This document shows, piece after piece, positions 8,109 to 14,586 of a stretch of 36,469 nt of DNA; position 1 is the first letter of the stretch, and every line of letters starts with the position of its first letter. Both the position numbers and the translations under genes were made by a program. The notes below the pieces were generated by a model that did no database searches, was not told the DNA's origin, and worked only from the letters and a program-made list of their open reading frames with translations. Origin of the DNA: a virus; IMG/VR virus record IMGVR_UViG_3300050821_003880, positions 1 to 36,469 of that record; one strand, written 5' to 3'.

Positions 8109-9023
8109 ATGCAAAAGATCGTCGACGGGATCCGGTATCCGGCCTACGTCGTCCTGGCCGATCCACAGCTCACGATCAAGGCCTGGAACGGCCTGATCGC
8201 CCAGGCGCTCCGGTGGGCGCTCGAGGAGGCGATCGACCAGCCCGCCATCGAGCGGCTGCGCCCGGTAATCGCCCCCCGGTTCCGCGCCATCCGCGAGAAG
8301 ACGATGCGCCGGCGCGACTGGTGGAACGGGGCAGCCGTGCTGCTCGACCGCGACGACGACCCCGTCGCGTTCGACAGCGGCGTGTGCTACCCGGTCTTCA
8401 ACAGGGACGCCATCAAGCACTACCTGACAGTGCTGCACCCGGCGCCGCCACCGATCCCGCGAACGCGCCGGCCGGTCCTCCGCGACTACGGAGTTATTTC
8501 GGTCCCAAGGGAACGGATTTCGTCCGCAAATAGCGACCAAGGTTCATCCGCTCTGGTGGAAATCCGCCAGAGCGGTTCATCGACATTCCGCCGCGATGGT
8601 GCAACCGTGCCACCTCTCGATGACTTCGTCGAACAGGCACTCACAATGATCGCGAAGACCGACCCCGAACGCGCCGCCGACCTGCGTGACCAATGGACCA
8701 AAGAGGCCCGCCGCGAACCTGCCCAGCGACTGCGCGAACGATTCTCCGAGCGGCTGCGTGAACTGCTCGCCTACCGCCGCCTTAGTAACGGCCAGGTCGC
8801 CGAGCTGATGGGGCTCGGCGAGAACGGGCACAAAACAATTTCACGTTACCGCCACGCCGACCATGACAGTGGCCGTATGGCACACGGCGCCGACCTTGTC
8901 GCTCTCGCGAAGGCGCTCGGGGTGTCAACTGGTTACTTCATCGACGACGACCCGCACGAACTCACCGCACTGCGCGAAGGCACGCTACCTGAACTCGCCG
9001 CACTGCCCGAAGGCGAACTGTGA
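8109..9023 (+). CDS. Two-part regulator: PAS/MmyB-like N-terminus, C-terminal HTH
   Basis: I place the start at ATG 8109; earlier in-frame ATGs lie in the operator region. Of 304 residues, about 1-115 resemble a small ligand-sensing alpha/beta domain (GIRYPAYVVLADPQLTIKAW), perhaps PAS- or MmyB-like. About 207-280 form an Xre-type HTH (RRLSNGQVAELMGLG, KTISRYRH, LVALAKALGVSTGYF). The linker, residues 128-180, has very different codon use (third-position GC roughly half, against near 90% elsewhere) and contains a perfect-looking 12-bp hairpin, suggesting a fusion. It is probably the activator or anti-repressor side of the immunity switch. The stop overlaps the next gene. Confidence 0.75.
   Translation: MQKIVDGIRYPAYVVLADPQLTIKAWNGLIAQALRWALEEAIDQPAIERLRPVIAPRFRAIREKTMRRRDWWNGAAVLLDRDDDPVAFDSGVCYPVFNRDAIKHYLTVLHPAPPPIPRTRRPVLRDYGVISVPRERISSANSDQGSSALVEIRQSGSSTFRRDGATVPPLDDFVEQALTMIAKTDPERAADLRDQWTKEARREPAQRLRERFSERLRELLAYRRLSNGQVAELMGLGENGHKTISRYRHADHDSGRMAHGADLVALAKALGVSTGYFIDDDPHELTALREGTLPELAALPEGEL
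8548..8575 (+). repeat. 12-bp hairpin inside the regulator gene
   Basis: CCGCTCTGGTGG (8548-8559) and CCGCCAGAGCGG (8564-8575) pair over 12 bases with one G-T pair and an AAAT loop. It lies in the low-GC linker of the regulator gene and looks like an operator or transcription-attenuating hairpin from a former intergenic region. A hairpin this regular is not expected in ordinary coding sequence. Confidence 0.55.
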
Positions 9024-9241
9024 CTGCCACCTGGGTGCTCGTCGTCGGGTCGCTGATTGCCGGGATCCTGATCGGCGGCACGCTCGTCGACAACCTCCAC
9101 TTTCGCCGCAGCCGCCAGCGCCGGCGCCGTCAGATCGCCGTTCACGGTCGCGACGCCGTCGAGTGCTGGCTCGAGACCGTCGAGCGGGCGCAGCAGCACC
9201 CGACGAACGGAACCCCGTTCGAGGGCGACGAGGTCGCATGA
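9020..9241 (+). CDS. Small single-pass membrane protein
   Basis: A 73-residue protein from GTG 9020, overlapping the regulator stop by four bases. Residues 4-26 (WVLVVGSLIAGILIGGTLV) are a membrane helix, followed by a very basic stretch (RRSRQRRRRQ) and a hydrophilic tail, so the C-terminus is probably cytoplasmic. Small membrane proteins in phage early operons often act in superinfection exclusion, but nothing here proves that. Confidence 0.7.
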   Translation: MTATWVLVVGSLIAGILIGGTLVDNLHFRRSRQRRRRQIAVHGRDAVECWLETVERAQQHPTNGTPFEGDEVA

Positions 9242-9282
9242 GCCTCGAGCTCGTGACCCGCCCCGCCGGCGAGCTGTCATGA
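9238..9282 (+). CDS. 14-codon minigene coupled on both sides
   Basis: ATG 9238 overlaps the preceding stop as ATGA, and its own stop overlaps the ATG of the nuclease at 9279, again as ATGA. It encodes MSLELVTRPAGELS. It may simply let ribosomes travel from the membrane protein gene to the nuclease gene across a 37-base gap. Whether the peptide has a function is unknown. Confidence 0.35.
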   Translation: MSLELVTRPAGELS

Positions 9283-10154
9283 GCGAGGACCTGCCACGCG
9301 AAGAAACGCTGGTCGAGCGGCCCGAGGACACCGACGAGCGGCTGTGGTCGGTCACGACGATCATCAACCAGTCCTCGAACAACCGGGGGCTGATCGAGTG
9401 GGCCGCCGGCGAGACCGCCCGCGCCGCCGTCAGCGGCCTCCGGACACTGCACGCGATCATCGACGACGACGGGCCCGACGCCGCCGTCGCGTGGCTCGTC
9501 AGCGCCCGTGAGCGCCCCCGGAAGGGACAGCGCACCGCCAAGCAGCTCGGGTCGGACATCCACAAGGCGTGCGAGACCTACGCGCTGACCGGCACCCGCC
9601 CCGACGTCGACGCCGAGGTCGCGCCGTTCCTCGATCGCTTCGAGGAGTGGTGCCAGCGATTCGGGCCCGCCTACGAGGCCGCCGAGATGACCGTGTACTC
9701 CCCGACCTACGGGTACGCCGGCACGCTCGACGCGATCCTGGTCGTCGACGGCCAGCGGGTCGTGACCGACTACAAGTCCTCCAAGAAAGACGTCGACGAC
9801 AAGGGCCGGCCGCGGGAGCCGTGGCCCGACGTCGCGCTGCAGCTCGCCGGCTACCGGTACGCCGACTTCGCCGGCCCGTGGCGCACCCGCCGTTACTCCT
9901 ACTACGGCCGCCGGTACTACCTGCTCGGCGGCGACGAGCGCGCCGACGCCGTCGAGATCCCGAAGGTCGACGGCGGCCTGTGCCTGTACCTCACCCCCGA
10001 ACGGTGCGAGGCGTACCCAGTTCGCTGCGACGAACAGGTGTTCGAGGCGTTCCTGTACGCGATCGAACGGGCCCGGTGGAGCCTCGAAATGGCCCGCACC
10101 GTCCTCGGGCCCGCGATCGCCGCGCCCCAGGAGGCCGCCAGTGCCAATCGTTGA
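9279..10154 (+). CDS. Cas4/RecB-like PD-(D/E)XK exonuclease
   Basis: A 291-residue nuclease of the RecB/Cas4-like superfamily found in phage recombination modules. The core is visible: His95 (GSDIHKACE), Asp151 (YAGTLDAIL), Asp164 and Lys166 (VVTDYKSSK), then Gln188 and Tyr192 (LQLAGYRYA). Only one cysteine precedes this core and no cluster is evident, so an iron-sulphur centre as in Cas4 is unlikely. Such enzymes resect DNA ends for phage recombination. It overlaps the following gp3-like gene by 14 bases, a pairing common in actinophages. Confidence 0.85.
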   Translation: MSEDLPREETLVERPEDTDERLWSVTTIINQSSNNRGLIEWAAGETARAAVSGLRTLHAIIDDDGPDAAVAWLVSARERPRKGQRTAKQLGSDIHKACETYALTGTRPDVDAEVAPFLDRFEEWCQRFGPAYEAAEMTVYSPTYGYAGTLDAILVVDGQRVVTDYKSSKKDVDDKGRPREPWPDVALQLAGYRYADFAGPWRTRRYSYYGRRYYLLGGDERADAVEIPKVDGGLCLYLTPERCEAYPVRCDEQVFEAFLYAIERARWSLEMARTVLGPAIAAPQEAASANR

Positions 10155-11460
10155 TCTGCAGCGCCGGCTGCACGAGGCCGGCCGAATCCGGATCGGCGTC
10201 CAGGTCCCAACCAGCCGCGGCAAGAAACGCCCGCAGAAGCTCACGACGTTTCGGATCACCGGCCAGGACCACCGCGCGCTCGAGCGCGTAGCCGCCCTCT
10301 ACGGCGGCACCCTCGAGGCCTGGAAGGACGCCCCGGTCGGCGAGCAATGGCAGGTGATCACCGAGACCGCCGAGATCCGCGTCGCGGTCCCGCCCGAACG
10401 GATGGCGCTCTCGCAATCAATGGAGCTGTGGTCCGGCGGCGGGTGCGTCCGCCGCTGCGACGGGGAGCGCCAGACCAACGACGACCCGTGCGTCTGCGCC
10501 GCCCTCGACGGCGAGGACCCGCAACCGCGGTGCTCGAGGCACACGCGGCTGTCGCTGATGCTCGCCGAGCTCGCGACCACCGGCCTGTGGCGACTCGACA
10601 CCCAGGGGTTCTACGCCAGCGAGGAGCTCGCCGGCGCGCTCGAGCTCGCGCAGATACTCGCCGGCGCGACCGGCCGCAGCCTGCTCCCCGGCTGGCTGCG
10701 CCTCGAGCAGCGCGAGATCCGCCGCCCCGGCGAACCGACTAAGCAGTTCGCCGTGCCCGTCCTCGACCTCGAGATGGACACCGCCGCGCTGCTCGGCCCG
10801 TCCCGAATCGCGCCGGCGCTGACGCTCCCAGCGGCCGCGACGAACGGCGAGCCGCCGGTGCTGACACCGATCCCCGCCGAGGCGCGCTCAACGCTCGCGG
10901 AGGAGCTGGCGCAGGTCGACGACCCCGCGCCGCCGCGGCCGCGCCGCAACGCCGCCGCGGCGGTACCAGCGACCGGCCTGAAGCCGCGCACCGCCGCGCA
11001 GGCCCGCGCCACCAAGACCGACCAGCCCGAGGCCGAGCAGCCGCCGGCGCCGCCGCCCAGGGCGACCGAACACCAACGACGGAAGCTGTTCGCCGGCCTC
11101 CGCGAGCACGGGATCAACGACCGCGACGACATGCTCGACTGGATCAACGCGCGCCTCGAGCGCACGATCGTCTCCTCCAAGGAACTGACCAAGACCGAGG
11201 TCTCGAAGCTGATCGACGCGGTCGCCAACGAGCCCGCGAAACCCGAGCTGACGGCCGACGAGGTGATGCTCGACGAGGCGAAGACCGACGACAGCTGGCT
11301 GCGCCAGACGCTCGCCGACCTCGGGGTCGAGATCCCCGCCGACGAGATGCTCACGATCGAAACTTTGCGGCGCCTGACACCGCAGCAAGTGACTCGTCTG
11401 CGGACGGCGTTTAACGCCGACGTCGACACCCGCCAGGCCGACCCTAAAGGGTCGACATGA
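10141..11460 (+). CDS. gp3-like protein (recombination directionality factor family)
   Basis: A 439-residue protein from GTG 10141. Its N-terminal 225 residues match a family common in actinophages and actinobacterial integrative elements and related to phiC31 gp3: MPIVDLQRRLHEAGRIRIG, KKRPQKLTTFRIT, WSGGGCVRRCDG, LATTGLWRLDTQGFYASEEL. Cysteines around residues 102-132 may bind a metal. An Ala/Pro-rich linker leads to a helical C-terminal domain (RKLFAGLREHGINDRDDMLDW, SSKELTKTEVSKLIDA) also found in other phage recombination proteins. In phiC31 the homologue reverses a serine integrase, yet this phage has a tyrosine integrase, so a replication or recombination role is as likely. Confidence 0.75.
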   Translation: MPIVDLQRRLHEAGRIRIGVQVPTSRGKKRPQKLTTFRITGQDHRALERVAALYGGTLEAWKDAPVGEQWQVITETAEIRVAVPPERMALSQSMELWSGGGCVRRCDGERQTNDDPCVCAALDGEDPQPRCSRHTRLSLMLAELATTGLWRLDTQGFYASEELAGALELAQILAGATGRSLLPGWLRLEQREIRRPGEPTKQFAVPVLDLEMDTAALLGPSRIAPALTLPAAATNGEPPVLTPIPAEARSTLAEELAQVDDPAPPRPRRNAAAAVPATGLKPRTAAQARATKTDQPEAEQPPAPPPRATEHQRRKLFAGLREHGINDRDDMLDWINARLERTIVSSKELTKTEVSKLIDAVANEPAKPELTADEVMLDEAKTDDSWLRQTLADLGVEIPADEMLTIETLRRLTPQQVTRLRTAFNADVDTRQADPKGST

Positions 11461-11951
11461 GGATCAGATCCCTAAAACCTTTTATCTGGGAAGACGAGAA
11501 ATTCGGTTCCGTGAGTCGCGGAAGTCGCCTCCTTTACATCGGGTTAATCACACTTTCGGACGACCAAGGTCGCTTCAGGACCTCCACAAGCGTCATCGTG
11601 GGTCACGTTTACCCGTACGACCGCGACGCCCATCGCAGGGTTCCGGGATGGCTGAGCGAGCTCGACGACGCCGGCCTAATTCACTTGTACGGCGGGCAAT
11701 ATGGCTACCTGCCGGGGTGGGAGAAGCACCAGCGGATTTCGCACCCGTCACCGTCACTACTTCCGGAGCCGCCCGCGAATGGCTCCGGAGCCGCTCCGGA
11801 GGCGCTCCGCACCCTCGCGCGTGCGCGCGGAAGTGGAGGTGGAGGTGGAGGTGGAGGTGGAGGTGGAGAAACACCAACTGCTGCTGCTGACTGCAACGTG
11901 AGTGACAGACGCAGCAGCAGCAGCAGTGATCAAGTTCAGGAAACGGCGTGA
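11457..11951 (+). CDS. Replication initiator-like N-terminal domain with Gly/Ser tail
   Basis: The 164-residue product begins MRIRSLKPFIWEDEKFG and continues SRGSRLLYIGLITLSDDQGR and YLPGWEKHQRISHPS. This is the winged-helix N-terminal domain of phage replication proteins. Instead of the usual C-terminal domain it ends in a Gly11 run and a Ser5 run encoded by microsatellites. Codon use is much more AT-rich than in neighbouring genes, suggesting recent transfer. The next gene may supply the missing half. It overlaps the preceding gene (ATGA) and the next (GTGA). The repeats may form the origin. Confidence 0.75.
   Translation: MRIRSLKPFIWEDEKFGSVSRGSRLLYIGLITLSDDQGRFRTSTSVIVGHVYPYDRDAHRRVPGWLSELDDAGLIHLYGGQYGYLPGWEKHQRISHPSPSLLPEPPANGSGAAPEALRTLARARGSGGGGGGGGGGGETPTAAADCNVSDRRSSSSSDQVQETA
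11833..11926 (+). repeat. GGTGGA array and CTG/CAG inverted repeat (candidate replication origin)
   Basis: About 5.8 copies of GGTGGA occupy 11833-11867. (CTG)4 at 11878-11889 can pair with (CAG)5 at 11912-11926 across a 22-base spacer. Both lie within the 3' part of the initiator-like gene, in an AT-richer segment. Phages of the lambda type place iterons inside the initiator gene, so an origin is plausible; simple slippage-prone repeats encoding Gly and Ser linkers are the alternative. Confidence 0.5.
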
Positions 11952-12457
11952 ACGGCCAGCAGCCAACACCCGAAGACGCCGTCAGCGCGCTCAGCGCCCG
12001 CGGAGTCGACAACGGCGCGCAGCTGCTCGTCTACGGCACCCCGGACGAGATCCTCGCGACCTGCCGCTGGTGGGACGGCCGGCAGAACGTCGGGCCCGGG
12101 CTGCTCGCCCGCCGGATCCGCGACCAGGAATTCGCCGAGGACCCGCCGGTCCCCGAGTCGCCTGCTGACCGCCTCCGCGCTCAGTTCGAGGAGTACGCCG
12201 CCCGGTTCCCCGTCGGCACGCCGATCCGCAGCCCGCACTACCGCTCGGTCCGGGTCGAGAACCCACCGCCGCACGCCCGGATCTGGGACCGGATCCGGCA
12301 GGAGGACTGCCCCGGCACCGTCCGGGTCGCCAGCGCCACGTTCCCGACGATCGTCGGCGAGTGCGACCAGTGCCGCTACGACTGCGCGACCCCGGCCGCG
12401 CAGCTGCACACCCTCGAGCCGCCGGCGCCACCGACGCTCGAGCCCCAGCCGTTCTAA
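11948..12457 (+). CDS. Hypothetical protein, possible C-terminal part of a split replication protein
   Basis: A 169-residue protein from GTG 11948, overlapping the initiator stop. A helical N-terminal segment (NGAQLLVYGTPDEILATCRW, GPGLLARRIRDQEF) resembles the region after the winged helix in longer phage initiators. Near the C-terminus CDQCRYDC is a probable partial zinc-binding cluster, followed by a proline-rich end. The close coupling and complementary domain content suggest the two genes together replace one initiator. This is an inference; no family name is secure. Confidence 0.6.
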   Translation: MNGQQPTPEDAVSALSARGVDNGAQLLVYGTPDEILATCRWWDGRQNVGPGLLARRIRDQEFAEDPPVPESPADRLRAQFEEYAARFPVGTPIRSPHYRSVRVENPPPHARIWDRIRQEDCPGTVRVASATFPTIVGECDQCRYDCATPAAQLHTLEPPAPPTLEPQPF

Positions 12458-12473
12458 CCCGAGGAGGCCCCCG

Positions 12474-12791
12474 ATGGCACAACCGCACCTACAGGCAGCC
12501 GACGACACCGACCAAGACGAGCTGTTCCCGCACGGCTCGCTCGTCGGCGACGGGGTCGACTTGAAGTCGCTGATCCGCCCCGGGCTGCCGGTCGAGTACA
12601 CCAAGTCGCTGCTCAAAGGCGAGGTCCCCGGCCGCAAGGGCCTGACGAACCCGCAGGGGGAGCGCCGCGCGATCGTGACGCACGAGCTCGCGGAGGTCGT
12701 GATCGTGATCAAGCGCGAGGACGGCGAGATCGTGGGGTACAAGATTCGCGAGAAGCTGCGCCCGACCTTCGTCGAGGCCGAGGACCAGTGA
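12474..12791 (+). CDS. Hypothetical early phage protein
   Basis: A 105-residue acidic protein with a good GAGGAGG box before ATG 12474. The middle (DLKSLIRPGLPVEYTKSLLK) and a beta hairpin (EVVIVIKREDGEIVGYKIREK) suggest a small globular fold. I recognise no family. It lies between the replication and mIHF genes and is probably co-transcribed with them. Confidence 0.65.
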   Translation: MAQPHLQAADDTDQDELFPHGSLVGDGVDLKSLIRPGLPVEYTKSLLKGEVPGRKGLTNPQGERRAIVTHELAEVVIVIKREDGEIVGYKIREKLRPTFVEAEDQ

Positions 12792-12792
12792 G

Positions 12793-13152
12793 ATGGCCGT
12801 GGTCGACGATCAGCGCAACGACGACCATCGCCGGGCCGCGCTGGCCCACGCCCAGCTGGCCAAGACCGAGACTGCCCGGCTGAAGCGCCAGATTCGCGCC
12901 GCCGGCCGCGAGCAGGGCGCCCGCATCGCCGCCGAGGCGATCCTCAACCCCCGCTCGTCGGTGCGGTTCCTGCAGCTGCTGCTCGCGATTCCCCGCGTCG
13001 GGGAGGTGCGCGCCCGGCGGATGCTCGGAATCGCCGGCATCAGCCCCGTGGCCCGAGTGAACTCCGACCTCGTCGACCCCCGCCGGCGGGGTCTGCTCGC
13101 CCACCTGCTGGTCGGCCCGCCGTTCGACGCCGACAACGGGCGCGCGGCGTGA
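12793..13152 (+). CDS. mihF: Phage-encoded actinobacterial integration host factor (mIHF-like)
   Basis: A 119-residue basic protein resembling mIHF, the actinobacterial host factor that bends DNA and is needed for mycobacteriophage L5 integration. It has a long basic N-terminal helix (TARLKRQIRAAGREQGARI) followed by the diagnostic helix-two-turn-helix part (LLLAIPRVGEVRARRMLGIA, GISPVARV). Host mIHF is about 105 residues, so length fits. There is no clear ribosome binding site; the start lies just after the preceding stop. Being close to xis and int, it may supply the architectural factor for attP or compact DNA at the origin. Confidence 0.75.
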   Translation: MAVVDDQRNDDHRRAALAHAQLAKTETARLKRQIRAAGREQGARIAAEAILNPRSSVRFLQLLLAIPRVGEVRARRMLGIAGISPVARVNSDLVDPRRRGLLAHLLVGPPFDADNGRAA

Positions 13153-13153
13153 C

Positions 13154-13366
13154 GTGAGCCCGCCTGCCGACAACCTCGCGGCGCACCTTCGCAACGCGCG
13201 ACTGCACCTCGCGACCAGCGTCAAGGCGCTGGAGCGCTGCCGCGATCACGTCCACACCGCCCAGGCCGACCGCGAGCTGACCGAGCTCGCCAGGTACGCG
13301 AAGCTGATCCGCCGGCATCTGCTGCAGATCGGCCGGCGGGAGATCAAGTCGACATGGCCGAGGTGA
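13154..13366 (+). CDS. Small helical hypothetical protein
   Basis: A 70-residue basic, almost wholly helical protein from GTG 13154, immediately after the mIHF-like gene. Heptad-like spacing of Leu, Val and Ile suggests a helical hairpin or coiled coil. No family recognised. Confidence 0.55.
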   Translation: MSPPADNLAAHLRNARLHLATSVKALERCRDHVHTAQADRELTELARYAKLIRRHLLQIGRREIKSTWPR

Positions 13367-13369
13367 ACC

Positions 13370-13597
13370 GTGCCTGACCGATGCCGCAGCTGCAAGCAGC
13401 AGGTCCGGTGGGCAACCACCGAGCACGGCAAGGCGATCCCGCTGGACCCGGAGCCGGCGGCGAACGGGTCGATCCGGCTTCGCGCCGGCGTCGCGATCGT
13501 CGTCCCCGAGGCCGAGCGCCAGGCGTTCGCCGGCGAGCTGTACCTCTCGCACTTCGCGACCTGCCCCGACGCCGCCCGACACCGGAGGCGACCGTGA
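13370..13597 (+). CDS. Small zinc-ribbon-like phage protein
   Basis: A 75-residue protein from GTG 13370. CRSCKQQVRWATTEHGKAIP at the start and HFATCPDAARH at the end give a Cys-X2-Cys plus His/Cys pattern likely to bind one zinc. Short proteins of this type (Cys pair, then GK-PLDPEP, and a C-terminal SHFATC) are common in actinophage early regions, function unknown. The stop overlaps the next GTG. Confidence 0.65.
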   Translation: MPDRCRSCKQQVRWATTEHGKAIPLDPEPAANGSIRLRAGVAIVVPEAERQAFAGELYLSHFATCPDAARHRRRP

Positions 13598-13806
13598 CGA
13601 GCGAGACCGCAGGGCGCAGCTACGCCGACGCGATCGCGCACCTCACCGAGGCCGTCAACCTGCTGAACCGGCCCGACGAGGGGATGGGCGTCGCATGGGG
13701 CCTCAGACGCGGCCAGGCCGGCTGGTTCCGCGTCGCCCGAGCGCGCAACGAGCTTGAGCGCCTCCGCGACGACCTGCTCCGCCACTACGACCGCGGCCAA
13801 GCCTGA
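13594..13806 (+). CDS. Small helical hypothetical protein
   Basis: A 70-residue helical protein; start GTG 13594 overlaps the previous stop, and its own stop overlaps the resolvase ATG. SYADAIAHLTEAVNLLNRP and RARNELERLRDDLLRHY form two amphipathic helices. No family recognised; probably expressed with the resolvase. Confidence 0.6.
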   Translation: MTSETAGRSYADAIAHLTEAVNLLNRPDEGMGVAWGLRRGQAGWFRVARARNELERLRDDLLRHYDRGQA

Positions 13807-14141
13807 TGGGCGTCTCGCAACGCCGCAAAGGCGCCGCCGGCGAGCTCGAAGTCGTCGAGGCCGTCCGCGCCGCCGGCTGGCCGAACGCAACCCGCAACTT
13901 CGCGTCCGGCGCGCGCGGCGGTTCCGACGTCGCGAACGGACCAGCGCACACGCTGATCGAAAGTAAGCGCGTCGAGGCGCTGCGGCTGCGCGACTCGTGG
14001 AAGCAGGTCACCGCGGACGCGGACCGCGCCGGCGTCGGCACGCTGCCCGTACTTGCGCACCGGTGGAACGGCGGCCCGTGGCTCGCGATCCTCGAGCTCG
14101 ACGAACTCCTCGCGCTCCTCGCGCTCCGGGAACGCGAATGA
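13806..14141 (+). CDS. Holliday junction resolvase-like nuclease
   Basis: A 111-residue nuclease of the archaeal-Hjc/PD-(D/E)XK type used by many phages. The catalytic set is visible: Glu13 (GAAGELEV), Asp41 (RGGSDVANG) and Glu52-X-Lys54 (LIESKR). Length fits the family. It would resolve four-way junctions formed during phage replication or recombination before packaging. It overlaps genes on both sides by one to four bases. Confidence 0.8.
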   Translation: MGVSQRRKGAAGELEVVEAVRAAGWPNATRNFASGARGGSDVANGPAHTLIESKRVEALRLRDSWKQVTADADRAGVGTLPVLAHRWNGGPWLAILELDELLALLALRERE

Positions 14142-14314
14142 CGTGCAACCCGATCGACCGCCAGGAACTGGCCCGCCGCTACAACGAGTTCGAGCGCGTC
14201 GTTCCGATCTACCGCGCCGCGCTCGAGCGGATCGCTGGGGAGCACGTCACCGACCCGCGCCTCGAGGCACGCGCGGCGCTTCGCGAGGCCGACCGCGAAG
14301 ACAGCCGACGATGA
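14138..14314 (+). CDS. Small hypothetical protein
   Basis: A 58-residue charged helical protein (DRQELARRYNEFERVVPIYR) whose ATG overlaps the resolvase stop and whose stop overlaps the xis start. No family recognised. Tight overlaps on both sides support real coding. Confidence 0.55.
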   Translation: MTCNPIDRQELARRYNEFERVVPIYRAALERIAGEHVTDPRLEARAALREADREDSRR

Positions 14315-14586
14315 CCGACCTCCTCACGGCGCGAACCGTCGCCGACCGCCTCGGCCTGAGCGCCGAGACCGTCCTGCGGTGGGCCCGCCAGGGCCGGCTG
14401 CCGGCGGTCTACCTCTCCAACCGCGCGATCCGGTTCCGCGAGGACGAACTCACGGCCTGGCTCGAGCAGAGGGCGACGCCCGGACGAGGAGATGTCACCC
14501 AACCCGTACCGGATCGCCGCCCGCTGGGTACTGTAGTCGTGTCACCCAACCCGACTACGACGAGGAGAAACCCCGATGCCCGCTGA
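14311..14586 (+). CDS. xis: Excisionase-like HTH protein
   Basis: A 91-residue protein whose first 55 residues are a typical MerR/Xis-type winged helix (LLTARTVADRLGLSAETVLR, LPAVYLSNRAIRFREDELTAW). Position immediately upstream of int makes it the best excisionase candidate. The last 36 residues are Pro/Arg/Thr-rich, and the DNA there contains direct and inverted repeats and a probable int promoter, so this tail may be little more than coding sequence laid over regulatory sites. It overlaps int by 11 bases. Confidence 0.75.
   Translation: MTDLLTARTVADRLGLSAETVLRWARQGRLPAVYLSNRAIRFREDELTAWLEQRATPGRGDVTQPVPDRRPLGTVVVSPNPTTTRRNPDAR
14493..14558 (+). promoter_or_regulatory. Probable int promoter with repeated operator
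   Basis: TGTCACCCAACCCG occurs twice (14493-14506 and 14540-14553). The second copy is embedded in an inverted repeat, GTAGTCG (14533-14539) with CGACTAC (14552-14558). TACTGT at 14529-14534 fits an actinobacterial -10 and lies about 40 bases before the int ATG. This looks like an integrase promoter controlled by a protein binding the repeats, perhaps Xis itself. Confidence 0.45.

Noticed and set aside
11833-11926. CRISPR array
   Set aside because: Units are 6 and 3 bases without spacers, and they are translated as Gly and Ser runs.
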